Made by a program: the position numbers and the translations under genes
Shown: piece by piece, positions 1 to 11,624 of the stretch
How positions within the stretch are numbered: position 1 is the stretch's first letter
How the letters are laid out: each line of letters opens with the position of its first letter
DNA from: Lithospermum erythrorhizon
Taxonomy: Eukaryota; Streptophyta; Magnoliopsida; Boraginales; Boraginaceae
Reading direction: 5' to 3'
NCBI GenBank assembly: GCA_019722365.1
Contig: JADFUC010001889.1
Coordinates: forward strand, 2,170,001 to 2,234,000
DNA length: 64,000 nt
Notes under the pieces: model-generated
Told to the model about the DNA's origin: nothing
The model's database searches: none
Seen by the model: the letters and a program-made list of their open reading frames with translations, nothing else

Positions 1-499
1 CTCGCTCGTTTAACTTCGATTAGTTACTTGGTTTTTAACGAGTTGGCTCATTGGTTAACGAGTCGAGCTATTCGGAAAAAGGAAGAGGCTATATAAGGAG
101 AACATAAGATGAAAAAACCTAAGTTTTTCTCATCCCCTTTCTCTCCTAGCCGTTGTCCCCCACCCTTTTCTTTCGCCAAATTGAGTCAAGATTTTCACTC
201 AATTTGTTCTCCAATTTATCTCGTGATTCTAGCGAAGTCCCGTCAGCATTAGTTCAGCCACTCACAAAGTGTAGACTAATTCGAGACATCTACCTTTTGT
301 CTTCTTCAAAACTGAAGGAATTCAAATGAAGAACTTCGTGAGAGAATAGTTGGTGAATTTCGCTCGTTGTAAGAATACTTTCGTACTTATACGTACATGT
401 ATTGAATATATTGTTATTGTAATTCATTTTATATATTTATTCGATCTTAGTTTAGCTTTTGTTTATGTTTTAAATATGAATTAAGTTGTAAATTTTCAA

Positions 500-660
500 T
501 TATTCACATGAGCAATAATTGTGATATTAATGCAGCCAATGTACAAGTGTAAAAACATGAGGTACTAATGGGAAATGGGTCAATTGAGAATATACATTTA
601 TATTTTCTACATAAGTTGCTAATGACCCATCACAATTATTCTAATCGACTTGAGCACATG
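500..660 (+). repeat. Dispersed repeat family R1, copy 1 (partial)
   Basis: This stretch contains 'cacatgagcaataat', 'caattgagaatatacattta' and 'tctacataagttgctaatga'. The same words occur in the same order at about 2390-2480 and 32415-32570. It corresponds to the right part of the longer copies. The family is unidentified; no terminal repeats or coding region were seen. Confidence 0.7.
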
Positions 661-2044
661 GTTCAAAGTTTCTTTTTGAATAGTTTCGAAATTATAAAAT
701 AAGAAATATTTCATAAATATAGAAACATTTGAAACAATGTAAAATCTTGAAAAATTAAGATATATTATATACACTAAATATATTTGCGCTTATAATATTA
801 TATAACAAATATAAATATTCAACCTCATTAACTAAAATTACAAATAAAAAAAATATTTTAAAATCAATATTATGTAATTTAAAATGCTTTAAATAAACTT
901 TAATGGAAATTTGTTCTTTGAAATAAAATATTTTCACAATTAGTATTATTTGAAAATATATATAAAATTTCAGTTTGAACGGAGATTAATGTACAATTGT
1001 AATTATCTCGCACGTTAGGAAATTTTTGAGTCATAATATATTGAGAGTTCTATCTAGTAGCAGACATAGTCTCAAAATAACAAATTATAATCTACTCAAT
1101 CTCAAATTGATATTGCAAAGTAACAAATTCTAAACTTCTCAACAAATTATAATCTACACAACTCTACAATATTTATTTCAAAAAATAATGCTCGATACTA
1201 TCTAACAAAAAATAAAAGAAAATCACATAATCTAGACAATAACATAAATATTTAACGTTTCGTTGGAAACAAACTAATTTTGAAATTACATTAACGTTTT
1301 GTTTCTATAAATTCAAAAATAGAAACTTTTAGAATGTTTCGTAGGAAACTAATTTCGTTTATTTAAATTTTTTGGTCACGCCTCCTCGTTTACTGCGCCC
1401 GATTCAAATTTTAAATCTTTTTTACTGTTCAACTTTAAATTTTTTACTTTTGTCTTACGACCATCATTTCTTGGCTTGGCCTTCTTTTCTAAAATACAAT
1501 TTGAGTACGAAAAATGCGTTTTTTACGCAAATATAAGTACGTAAATTGCGTGAGCTCTATCTTATCGTCTCTTTAGAAGCGGGTGTTGTTCCGCCTTTTA
1601 TTCCTATTATGAGAATCTAACTATGGCACGAAGAGTTTGGGGTAAAATCAAGATATTCTTCTAATATTGAGCAGGGGTTTGTGGATTCAAATATCTATCG
1701 TTGCGTACGAGGGCTTCGTCCGATGACCAAATGAAAGCCATGAATAAGTCCATGAGCTCTGATTCTCTCGCAGTCATACTGAGCGTCATCAAAATTCATG
1801 TGATGGCCATTTTGATTGGTTTGTTCCCACCAGGACCTCACAGTATTTTTGTTGACTTCAGACTTCTGGATTCGAGCGCTAGTTCTTCGTACGGTAGCTT
1901 GTTGGGTCTCGTTATCAACTCCCATTGAAACTTTTTTTTGTGTTAAAGGATTGAAAAAAGGTGAAATGGTAGTGAAGACAAAGATGCGAAAAAAATGTGA
2001 AATAAGTACTAGGATAATGTATTGTCGTATGAAGTATGTGTAAT

Positions 2045-2500
2045 TTGTACATCAAAGATAAGTCATAATCCTTTGTTAAAAATGATTAGTTTTTGCTTAA
2101 TTACAACAATACGAAACATGAGTATGTCTAGTGTGGTTAAATATTAAATTGATTACAACCGCTATACTTAGGTCACGAAATTCTCATAAAGTTTGAATGC
2201 TTTTAATCGGGGCGTGGATCGGAATTTGACTTCCGACCGCATGTCAGCCCGACCAAACATAATTTGGTTCAAGACATATTCAATAATAATTATGTGTTAT
2301 AAATTAAATCGACATATCACAGTATAATGTATGTGATAATCCTGCAGTCCTTTTACTTTTTTGTGTTTGATGTGTATCTTGGCCAATTGCAAGTGTAAAC
2401 ATGAGGTACTAATGGGGAAAGGGTCAATTGAGAATATATATTTATATTTTCTACATAAGTTGCTAATGAGTAATCCTGTTTGACCCGTCGCCGTATTCTT
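2045..2500 (+). repeat. Dispersed repeat family R1, copy 2
   Basis: It shares ordered blocks with 31288-32560: a 'tttgtacatc..aga' start, 'aatcctttgttaaaaatg', 'aaattgattacaaccgctat', a 'cgtggatcgg..ttt' block, 'agacatattcaataataatt' and the 'tctacataagttgctaat' end. The order and spacing are partly conserved with indels, as expected of an old transposable-element copy. No coding capacity was recognised. Confidence 0.7.
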
Positions 2501-3754
2501 GTCATCGATATTCGTGACATCTTGTAGTAAATATTGGTGTAACGGGTTTCCTCTTTTGTAATACATGTATATTAAAATGACACTTAACAATATACGCTCA
2601 CAGATCTAGAGGTGTCATTCATATGACATGAGATCATACCATATCAAGCATAATCAATGACATGATGTGAGTTCGTGATTAAAAGTTGAAACAAGTTATG
2701 ATACATGATGAGCATCCAGATAAGTGCAGTGGTTAGAATTCTTTCGGTGGCTTAAGTCGCAGTTAAACTACTCGTTCTAAGGAGGTGGGTGGAAAAAGTT
2801 ATAGTACATGTATGCTAAATTTTCACTTGACAAAATATTATCTATGTCGTAAATGGAGTCTGAAAGATATGCGCTCTCTTTGTTTGTATAAGACACGCGA
2901 TTGTGTCTTTTGCCTTTGCTAAACTTCACAGGTATCGAATGGATATGTGTTCATATGCAATTCAAGCAGAGTAAAATAGTAAAATGTAAAGGCGTGTTTG
3001 AAAATAGTTTCCTGATACTTTCTACCCGTATGTCCCCATTATCTATACTATATATAAAATAAATAGGAGTAGTCGGTTATTCGAACTTGACAAAGTTTTT
3101 TTGTTAATCTCTTAGCTATAAGATTATCACATTTTAATTTTGAGTCACATAATAGTAATTTGCGTAATAAATTTCAAAGCTTATATAAATAATAAATTTC
3201 CACTATTTAACATATTAATTTGCTTTTAACTTCCATCGTATATTTATATATATTAACACGATCTACATTGTCATATGTCATAAAATCTACATGAAAAACA
3301 TTGAAAATAAATTATGATATCATGTGTCATTCGTTAAAAATGTTGTTAGTAAGTATTTCTTAATTCACGGCGCATCGACTTTGTACCCCGAATGCTAGTG
3401 CTCCGTTATTTTATTAGTCCACTTCGTATTTTATCAATGTCACCCATTAAGAAAACCATTGATGTGCTTATTGAATTGTTGTTAATCATATTATAAGTTA
3501 GCTTGTGGATCACAGATCTGAGAGCTACGGATTGTACAAAATAATAAATAAAATTGTAGCAGTATGTACCTTTAGTGAATCGAACTAAAGGTTGGCGGCG
3601 GAATTGAATTCTTGCCTTATTAGCGAAATGGAGTATCTAAGATTGTCCGCGATAAATAATCGAACGGCTTAGATGCGTCACACTAGAAGCGATTTAAAGC
3701 AAACTAGGAACAAAAAGATGAAGAAAAAACCTTGTTTTTTCTTCAGCCCAGAGA

Positions 3755-4206
3755 TTCGGCTATTTGGAGGGGTGGTGGAAAAGTTTTGAGTTTTTTGCAA
3801 ATCAAATATGAGCATTAGTTAATTTGTGTTTAATCGTACCCACTTAAATAGGAAAACACGTAGAGTTTTGAAAGAAGACAAAACACCATCGAACTCACAT
3901 TTCTCCATCGCCCTAAACCTACTACAAACTAAAAGCAGGAGCGGCTCGAGTCCAGAGACTCGATTTTAAGATCTCGAATGTTTAAAGCCTGGAATTCTGG
4001 CGCTTATCTTTCAGGAAGTTTATAATACGGTTTATAAATATGTGGCCTCTTAGGGCAGAATTAGAAGAGTAATATGATAAGCTATTGTGTCGAATATTAT
4101 ATTTAATATATAGATTCTGAGCGTCATACAATAAGTCATAAGTAATCCCTAATGTCAATCGTTATATACTAAATACTAATTGTTTAAATAATTAATATAT
4201 AATGAA

Positions 4207-4244
<38 letters not shown>

Positions 4245-4318
4245 TAATTAAATCGGGATTTAATGGTCTAAAGAAATTGTGGGCGTTTATGAGATATAAT
4301 TTCTTATGTTTCCAACAG
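3755..4318 (-). repeat. LTR-like repeat family R2, copy 1
   Basis: It aligns block by block with 35450-36005 ('caatatgagcattag', 'gaagtttataatac', 'atatttaatatatagatt', 'ccctaatgtcaat', 'aattaatatat', 'atttccaaca'). Read on the minus strand it begins TGTTGGAAA..., the typical start of a plant Ty1-copia LTR, and a TATA-like block follows (complement of 'cacttaaatagg'). No adjacent primer-binding site or coding domain was found, so a solo LTR or LTR fragment is most likely. The element class is inferred from the TG start only. Confidence 0.5.
4210..4241. repeat. (TA)16 microsatellite
   Basis: About 32 bases of uninterrupted TA dinucleotide lie inside the R2 LTR-like copy. The sister copy at 35895-35920 has only a short interrupted TA run there, so the expansion is specific to this copy. 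Confidence 0.9.
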
Positions 4319-4662
4319 TGCTGAGACTTCAAGACTTACTAATTCAATTTCTATGCGAGAGTATATAGTAAAACCAACTAGTACATGAGCTCAAGCCAAT
4401 GAGACCAACCTAGATTTAGTTTGTACACAAATAGGTATCCCCCTCCTCATGAAAATGAAAATATTTTTAAAAGAAATGTGGAATTTTGTTAGGGACATAT
4501 ACACTAAGGTAAGAAACAGACATGTGCAACTAATGTTTGCTAAAAACTTAACCCAAATTTGGAAGCGTTTCCCAACCTCAGTAGGTTGGTCAACTACACC
4601 CTCAACAAATCAAATCAACCTAACGAACTACACTAACTATTCACTTATCTAAAAAAAATTGC

Positions 4663-4670
4663 CTATAAAT
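4663..4670 (+). promoter_or_regulatory. Putative TATA box of peroxidase copy A
   Basis: The sequence 'ctataaat' lies about 80 bp upstream of the ATG at 4748 and is conserved in copy B (13876-13883) in the same context ('gcctataaattctcc'). Role inferred from position and conservation. Confidence 0.5.
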
Positions 4671-4747
4671 TCTCCTTTTCATTAGGGACAATTCATAAGA
4701 CACAAAAACATTATAAAAATGCTACTAAGAGATACAAGTTTCTTATC

Positions 4748-6156
4748 ATGGCTCTCTATGCTTCGTTCTTCATTTCATTGTTCATGTTCTCAACACTCAA
4801 AACAAATGCTCTTAGCTCAAATTACTATGACAAAACATGTCCTAATGCAGAGTATGCAATCACAAAGATCGCCCGCGACGCGACTGAAAGAAAAGACAGC
4901 ACTGTTCAGCTGCTGGGCTGTTCATGATTGTTTCATAAGGGTAAGCTTCATTTTTGCCATTTTATGTTTCCATCAAGAAAGTTGACATCATTATTTACTT
5001 TCCAATTAAGTTGTACACTTGTACTCTAACTAGTTTGTGTATTTATTTGGCTTAATTATTTGAAGGGTGTGATGCTTCTGTGCTGCTCAGCTCAAAGAAA
5101 AACACTGCAGAGAAAGATGGTCCTGCTAATCTTTCTCTGCATGCATTTTTTGTTATTGATGCTGCAAAGAAAGTAATTGATCTTTGTCCTGGAGCTGTTT
5201 CGTGTGCAGACATTCTTTGCTGCTAGAGATGTTGTGGCAGTTGTAAGATTATCAACCTCAACTAGTCTACTAATCTTGATTGACTCCGCCACTGCTCACC
5301 TCATTATTATATTTCTCGACTTTGAGTCTTTACAAATAACTATAACTAAATAAAATAACATGTCAAAATCGTTGTCCAAGAAAAAATGAATCTTCTAGAG
5401 TAATAATATTTTCATTAAATAAACTTTTCTAGCTGTGTAATTAAGTAATTGTTGTAGGCTGGAGGCCTTACTGGGATGTTCCCAAAGGGAGAAAAGATGG
5501 AAGAGTATCAAAGGCCAGTGAGACAAGTCAACTGCCTTCTCCAACTTTCAATTTTGACCAGCTCCAACATAGCTTTGTTCAAAGAGGTCTATCCACAGAT
5601 GACCTTGTTGCACTCTCAGGTAAAACAATATTTCTTTTAACTCACTCTGCCCCTTATGATAATGTAACAAATATCTACCATAACGATATTTAAAATCGTG
5701 TTTCTTTGCTTTAGATCGGTCGATGTTAACTCTGCTGACAATGATAATTGTTGTCATGCAGGAGCACATACATTAGGATTTTCACATTGCTCATCCTTCC
5801 AAAACAGGATTCGCAACTTCAACTCGACCCACGATATCGATCCTACACTCCATCCATCCTTTGCAGGGGTGTTAAGGAGCGTTTGTGACGACAAGAACAA
5901 AGGAAAGAATGCAGGGATGTCCATGGATCCTTCTTCAACAGTTTTTGACAACACCTATTACAGGCTGATCCTCCAGAAGCAAAGTCTGTTTCAATCAGAC
6001 CAGGCTTTGTTAACACATCCAAAAACTAAAAGTTTGGTTTATAAATATGCATCATCTAAAGAAGCTTTCTATAAGGCTTTCGCTAATTCTATGATCAAAA
6101 TGAGCAGCATTACTGGAGGACAAGAAGTTAGAAGAGATTGCAGGGTGGCAAATTAA
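4748..6156 (+). pseudogene. Class III peroxidase, copy A (frameshifted gene)
   Basis: This is a secreted haem peroxidase of the plant class III family, which oxidises cell-wall phenolics with H2O2. From memory it is most like Arabidopsis PRX64. Four exons are visible: 4748-4940 (signal peptide, then LSSNYYDKTCPNAEYAI), 5066-5242 ([19 protein letters not shown]), 5458-5619 and 5762-6156. The last exon is fully open and carries the proximal-histidine motif GAHTLGFSHCSSF and a normal end (EVRRDCRVAN). The frame breaks at several points. The distal-His segment LLRLHFHDCF has lost 11 bases, giving a stop at 4925-4927. One base is missing at the exon 2 start, five in the [11 protein letters not shown] segment, and one in GGPYWD at the exon 3 start. 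Splice sites are otherwise normal. It is either a recent pseudogene or a gene whose sequence carries indel errors because of its near-identical sister at 13.9 kb. Confidence 0.75.
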
Positions 6157-6410
6157 GGTGTCAAGCTAATAAAAGTCAGCACAAGATTTGTTGGTTGGAA
6201 GCTTTAATTCAGATGTAAAAGTTTAATAAAATAGATTTCATTTTCTCTCATTTAAGTGTAATAAACATTTAATAAATAGATTTCATTTTCTCTCATTTAA
6301 TTGGTCAAATGGAAATTATATTGTTTGTTATCATGGTTTCATGTTAGGAATAATACTTAAATACGACATGATGAACACCACATATGTTTATTAAAGGAAA
6401 AAAGATAATA

Positions 6411-6491
6411 AAATAAATGTTAGAAAGTGTGAAAGCGAATCACACGTTAGATATCTCGAGATCACTTTCATCTAATTTCAAAATAAATGTT
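6411..6491. mobile_element. 59-bp insertion with 11-bp target duplication, copy A only
   Basis: 'aaataaatgtt' occurs at 6411-6421 and 6481-6491. The 59 bases between are absent from copy B, where a single 'aaataaatgtt' (about 16357-16367) runs straight into 'attttaatgtg'. The insert starts with agaaagtg and has cactttcatct near its end, a short imperfect inverted repeat. The size suggests a very small non-autonomous element or filler DNA; the family is unknown. Confidence 0.6.
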
Positions 6492-6499
6492 ATTTTAAT

Positions 6500-9400
6500 G
6501 TGTGGATGGATAGTATCCAATGATATGTACATAATAACATTTTTCATATAAAATCAAAGTTATTTGTGTAAATTATTTGTCGAAAAAATCATTGAATTGA
6601 GATGAAATTGTGTTTTAATAGGTAAATAAATCAAAGGGGATGACTAGGGATGTTATCGGTTCGGTTCAAGCGAAAAAATCGTGAAATCAGCGGGCAATTG
6701 GTTGAAAAAATGAGATCGAACGAAATGGTAAACAAAAAATATAGACGATAAAAATTAATCGATTCGGTTTAAGCATCATGAAAACCAGAAACAGTGAACA
6801 GACTCTGATTTATATATATATTTAAATATTTATTATTAGTTATGTTTTAAATTTTTTTAATTTAGATTTTTAAACTTGATTATTATACTATTTTTTAAAT
6901 ACCTAATAGTCCAAAGTCCAAAGTTATGTAAGCAATCTGTTTGGAAGTTCTATCATGCATTTGGTGTATGTGGTTGAAATTTTTATTCTCCGTATATTTA
7001 ATTTTAATTTGAAATTATGAACTTGTTATATCCATATTGTTATAAACTTCGAAAATCATTAGCGTAATGGAGTATCAGCGAGCCGATTGGCCGAATTAAT
7101 TTCGAACCGAAATGGTTGATGTATATTAAAAGCAGAGTAGGATCGGTTTAAAACAAATAAAAAAACCGATTGAAAACAACCTAGGGATGACAAATTGAGG
7201 GGCTTTATGCTTGATCCTCCTTCCAGGTTGAGTGTGAGGAGTGGGGTGCACCATTGAGATAATGTACAAATTCAGAATTTTTATTTGATACCATTTGATC
7301 CAAGAAATGACCAAAGTTTCCTTCACCACTAAGCATGAAAAGATTGAAAACCACCAATTAGATCAGCATTCACTATAATGCATGTAAAAGATTATGCCAA
7401 CATTCTTTACATCGACATTTTATTATGCCAACATTCTTTACATCAACATTTTACTTCGCACCAACACTCCTAGTCCTGGTGACTGTTGTAATTGCAACAA
7501 GCATCAATTTCAGCTTCATTTTATCACTACTAGGAACACACACCTCCATCCCACCGCACCCCACCCCACCCCACGCCACTGGTATCTTGCTAAAGATAGA
7601 AATGTGATCCTTCGCTGGAACAAGAATAATTCTTCAATTGTTTGAACAAGTTGGCAAAGAAACACAATCTTACTAAGAAAAATAAAAAGAACAAGATAAT
7701 GCTTGAAAATTATTGGACTCATAACATCTAGACGCGTGTAGCAGTAGGTGACTTGGACAAAACCATTCAATCTTTTTTGACAGAACTATTGCATCTTGGT
7801 AATATGATATATTAGATATCATAAATATGTACGTTGAATAATTCGATTGTCTGTGGAATTTATTTCACGTTTGAGTATATATTCAAATAAGATAAGTTCG
7901 GATATATGTTGATTGTTCGACAATTAGCATATTAGGATTAACTCAGCATTGACATTAGGAGTTATGATAGACATTAGAGTTCATTAAGCAATACATATAT
8001 TATCTGATATTAGGTTAACATAAGTGTATATTCTTTCTTTTGATGCAAAATTATGAAGGCAAGCAATTATTTATAATCTTGTATAAGCTTCAGGGTTAAA
8101 GTGTAATTGTAAGGAAGCGTTGTAATTCCAATTATGAAATTTCACCCCATATCCATGGAAAATAATAGGAAAAAGGGGATGGGCTTTTGATTTTTCTATG
8201 AACCTAGTTTAGGATTTGGAACTCTATTTAAAGGCCACCAAGTGATTCATTAATCATCTTTTCAGAAAAGATGAAAAAGTAAAAATGCCTTTTCCTCTCC
8301 ACCCCTCTTGTTCGACTATTACATGGGAAGAAAAATCGTACTTTCTTACTCTGCTTCCTTTTGTACCTTTGTGTCACAGTAAAGAAAGCCGAATGAAGGG
8401 TTTGATCGATCGTTGGTGAACTTCTTGGCTATCTTGGTTGTTTGAAGGAAACTACTACGATCGTATTAAAATTTCGCGGCTTAGGGTGTGGGGTACATAC
8501 AATATATCTCATTGAAGTATTATTTTTATAATCTCGTAGTATTCATGGAATTCGGATCTATTTAATATTTGATGTTAGTATAATCAGTAAAACCCAGCTT
8601 GATACATGAATATTGTCTCACTATTGGTTTATGTTTCTAAAAATACTCCTATCTATCTACTAAGATAATGCTTCGTTTAAAATCACACATGATCATCCCA
8701 GAAATTTTTCTTTTTTATCAATAGTTGATTGTTTATAATTTAGTATACATTTTTACAATTCGATGTAAAACACTACATTTTCAATATAAAACTTTTTACA
8801 ATGCAATGTAATTTTTACAATCTCTTAATAAAGTATTTTTAAATGCTTGATAAATACATTTTGAAGCTTGAAGGAGTAAGTCTTATTTGTAATGAAAACC
8901 TTGGCCGTAAATAGGGATGTGAAAATTGAAAAAAATTGAACCCGACCGCTGAGCAGCGATTTTAACTGATTTGGTTCATTTTTTAAAACCGAACCGAACC
9001 TAACCAAACCGATATTTTATTATTTAGATATTTTATACATTTTATGTATATTTGATTACATAATAAAACTTTATAAGAATGATATTAAGAAATATTTCAA
9101 TATACATGATCCATGTGCAACCATGTGTTATGGGTTGTAGATTATAATCATCAACGAATCCAGAATAGTAATTAGTACTAAATACAAGTAATATTAATGC
9201 CTCCACTTTCCCAAATATAGGTAAAAGTCCTACGCTAGACTAGAATTGTAATTCTTATTAATTAAAACTTAATAAATTCTTCTTCTCATTTCAAAATTAA
9301 TTGAAACTTTTTAATTTTGGCTTCAGCATTGATTATCAATTACTTTTTATATACATTATGAAAAATTACAAAAAAAAATATTATGAAAGAAAATTTAGAA

Positions 9401-10460
9401 ATAAATCCAATGATATCAATTTTATATTTTTTTAATTAGTGAATAAAAAGTAATTTGTGGTCAAAGTCTTAACACGGAATCCCAAAACGACAATTAATTT
9501 GAAATTATGACGTCGTTCTCTAAAAGATCGCTCTTTTCTTTTTTAATAGTCACAATTATTTAAAACTCCACCAACAAAATTGATAACTTATGATTACTAT
9601 ATTTTTATTACCTTCGTGTCCTAAGAAATTTTGCGATAGTCAAGAAATTATGAGTATTATTAGAGAAAGATTGTCTAGATTAATTTTTTAATGATCAAAT
9701 TAACAAAATTTGCATCCTAATATAATATTTTTAGTAAATTGAGTTAAATATATTAATACTTTAAATATTTTTATCATATATGAACAATATTTTTCATCCT
9801 ATTTTTAACCTAGAATTTCATAAATATATCATTTATTTAATATTTAATTATTATTCTAATTTTCAATATTTATTGTGCATCATTAACTTACTTAAAATTC
9901 ATATTTCAGTAGTCGTTATAAAACAAAATTTTGCACAAAAAAAATCGTGTGAACCACACGATACAGCGGAATATGTATCGACGGGTAAATATAATACTCC
10001 AAGGTGTATTGTGTGGTCTACACGATACAATCATTGTGTTATTTTAATGGCATAGGCGTAACTGCGCTCATGCATTCATTAAATTTCGTAAAGTTATTTT
10101 AGGAATTAAAATTAAAAAAATAGTACATCGAGTTCCGCAAATAGGGTGGGGCTTCTGAAAAAAAATACGGTAGAGACTACCAAATTTGTCCACGCAACCT
10201 ATTCTACACCAAATTTATCACCTCTTATTTTTGCGGATTACAGGCTTCATTTTTGCTGCTTTTTTAATTATATAGCAATAAAATAAAAAATAAATATATT
10301 CATCATATGCAAATATAAATTAAAAAAAATATTACATTCAAGATCCATATTTAATATATTATTTAATTTTATCTCTACCATAACTCTATATTTTACATTC
10401 TAAAACCTGACTCTAAAAAATCTCTACAGCCGCTTCAACCATTCAAGTCCTTGAAACTTG
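6500..10460. other. Intergenic region between peroxidase A and RCE1
   Basis: Up to 7787 this is the 3' part of segmental copy A. It includes 'cggttcggttc' and 'aaccgaa' rich stretches (6655-7170) common in plant repeats. 7830-8590 looks LTR-like (TATA-like ctatttaaagg near 8225, then pyrimidine-rich and AT-rich sequence) and shares some wording with 58430-58990. 8700-8830 resembles the 'attggaattgtaaaaa' MITE family also seen at 17845-18000 and 20170-20400. 8905-9020 holds another 'aaccgaaccgaacc' block. 9020-9940 is plain AT-rich DNA. No gene was recognised. Confidence 0.5.
9944..10040. repeat. Paired CGTGTG/CACACG palindromes
   Basis: 'atcgtgtgaaccacacgat' is an 8-base-arm palindrome at about 9944-9962. 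About 55 bp on, a related block, 'gtattgtgtggtctacacga' (about 10006-10025), matches it in reverse complement. Together they form an inverted pair upstream of RCE1. Whether they are regulatory or ends of a small transposon cannot be decided. Confidence 0.5.
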
Positions 10461-10466
10461 ATTTCG

Positions 10467-10722
10467 GTAAGTCCTCTGCCCTTTTATTCAACCGTTACCA
10501 AGCTTCCGACCCGGATCGGAGGTCGCCGGTTTTTTATATACTATATCCGACATATATCGGATCGGATCCGATCCGAGTCATTTAATATAAAGTCTTGATT
10601 TTTATTGTTTATTGATAAGAATCTAGACATAAAAGGTTGGTAGATTTTGATTTTCAGTTTAGTTTGGTATTTGGTGTTGTTATTGCAATTGGGTGAAATT
10701 GAATTGTGAATTAGTTTTGTAG
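10467..10722 (+). other. Possible 5'-UTR intron of RCE1
   Basis: A good donor (tcg|gtaagt, about 10466) and acceptor (tttgtag|gtaag, 10722) flank this stretch, six bases before the ATG at 10728. A leader intron is common in plant genes of this kind, but no transcript evidence is available here. It contains a perfect 20-base palindrome (10557-10576). Confidence 0.4.
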
Positions 10723-10727
10723 GTAAG

Positions 10728-11624
10728 ATGATCAATTTATTTAAAGTGAAGGAAAAGAGAAAGGAGCTTGCAGAGAATGCAAACGGTAGGCCTCCTGTGA
10801 AGAAGCAAAGTGCTGGAGAATTGCGTCTTCATAAAGGTAGAATAACACTTAATTTCATGGATTTATGTAATCACTCATGTGTCCTTGTCGTGCCTTATGT
10901 TTCTTGATTGCTTCACATTTTCTATTGTAGATATAAGTGAACTGAATCTTCCCAAGACATGTGGAATATCATTTCCCAATGGGAAGGATGACCTAATGAA
11001 CTTTGAAGTCACTATTCGGCCCGATGAAGGATATTATATGTGACTTCCTCCTTCTTCATCCCAATAATGTCGACGTTGGAAATACTAACTTGTTTTCTCT
11101 GAGCAGGGGTGGGACATTTCTTTTCTCTTTTCAAATTTCTCCCATCTATCCCCATGAAGCACCCAAGGTCAAATGCAAGACAAAGGTAGATCAACGATTG
11201 GCAGTTTTTTGTTCTTTTTTCTCCATCCAGTACTATGTTGGTGAAATATTTGGAATTGGTCAAATGGAGTTGAGCACATTTGTTATTATAGGTGTACCAT
11301 CCCAACATTGACTTGGAAGGAAATGTTTGCTTGAACATTCTCCGGGAAGATTGGAAACCTGTGCTGAGCATAAATACAATCATCTATGGCCTGTTTCATC
11401 TATTCACAGTAAGGATTCAAAATCGATCCCCCCTCTAGTCAATTTATGCATCTCATATATCTGATTAAAGCTTTTGGTATGTGTAGGAACCCAACCACGA
11501 GGATCCACTTAACCATGATGCAGCTGCTGTGTTAAGGGATAACCCAAAACTATTTGAATCAAATGTGAGAAGGGCAATGGCAGGAGGGTATGTTGGGCAA
11601 ACATTCTTTCCCCGCTGCGTATAA
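10728..11624 (+). CDS. RCE1: NEDD8-conjugating enzyme E2 (RCE1/UBC12)
   Basis: This is the E2 that takes NEDD8/RUB1 from the AXR1-ECR1 E1 as a thioester and passes it to cullins, activating SCF-type ubiquitin ligases in auxin and other signalling. Five exons join cleanly: 10728-10836, 10931-11039, 11107-11185, 11292-11408 and 11487-11624, giving 183 residues (Arabidopsis RCE1 has 184). The N-terminus [10 protein letters not shown] is the UBC12-specific tail that docks on the NEDD8 E1. The UBC fold follows, with the HPN motif ([13 protein letters not shown]), catalytic Cys112 and [14 protein letters not shown]. The end, [13 protein letters not shown], is typical of UBC12. All junctions are GT-AG and keep frame. 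The gene sits between the two peroxidase copies and shows no damage. Identification is firm. Confidence 0.96.

Larger units (their letters stand above)
1..3754. other. Repeat-rich intergenic region, no gene recognised
   Basis: No exon series with a recognisable product was found. The first 420 bases have an LTR-like look: a TATA-like ctatataagg near 90, then pyrimidine-rich and then AT-rich sequence, similar in style to 8100-8590. Two copies of a dispersed repeat (about 500-660 and 2045-2500) are listed separately. A more GC-balanced patch at 1695-1925 is open on both strands for about 75 codons, but I recognise no family in either reading. The rest is AT-rich sequence in which I see nothing specific. 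Confidence 0.5.
4370..7787 (+). repeat. Segmental duplication, copy A
   Basis: It matches 13583-17768 in the same orientation, from 'aaaccaac.agtacatgag' before the peroxidase promoter to 'ttttttgac.gaa' past the 3' flank. The match covers promoter, all peroxidase exons and introns, and about 1.6 kb of 3' flank. Relative to copy B it has a 59-bp insertion at 6422-6480. It lacks about 0.88 kb present in B at about 15433-16308, and differs completely from B at about 7035-7360. Its left end lies close to the edge of the R2 LTR-like repeat. Confidence 0.85.

Noticed and set aside
1695..2043. Overlapping open frames of about 75 codons on both strands
   Set aside because: None shows a recognisable domain, splice context or homologue that I can name. 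They are probably chance in a GC-balanced patch.
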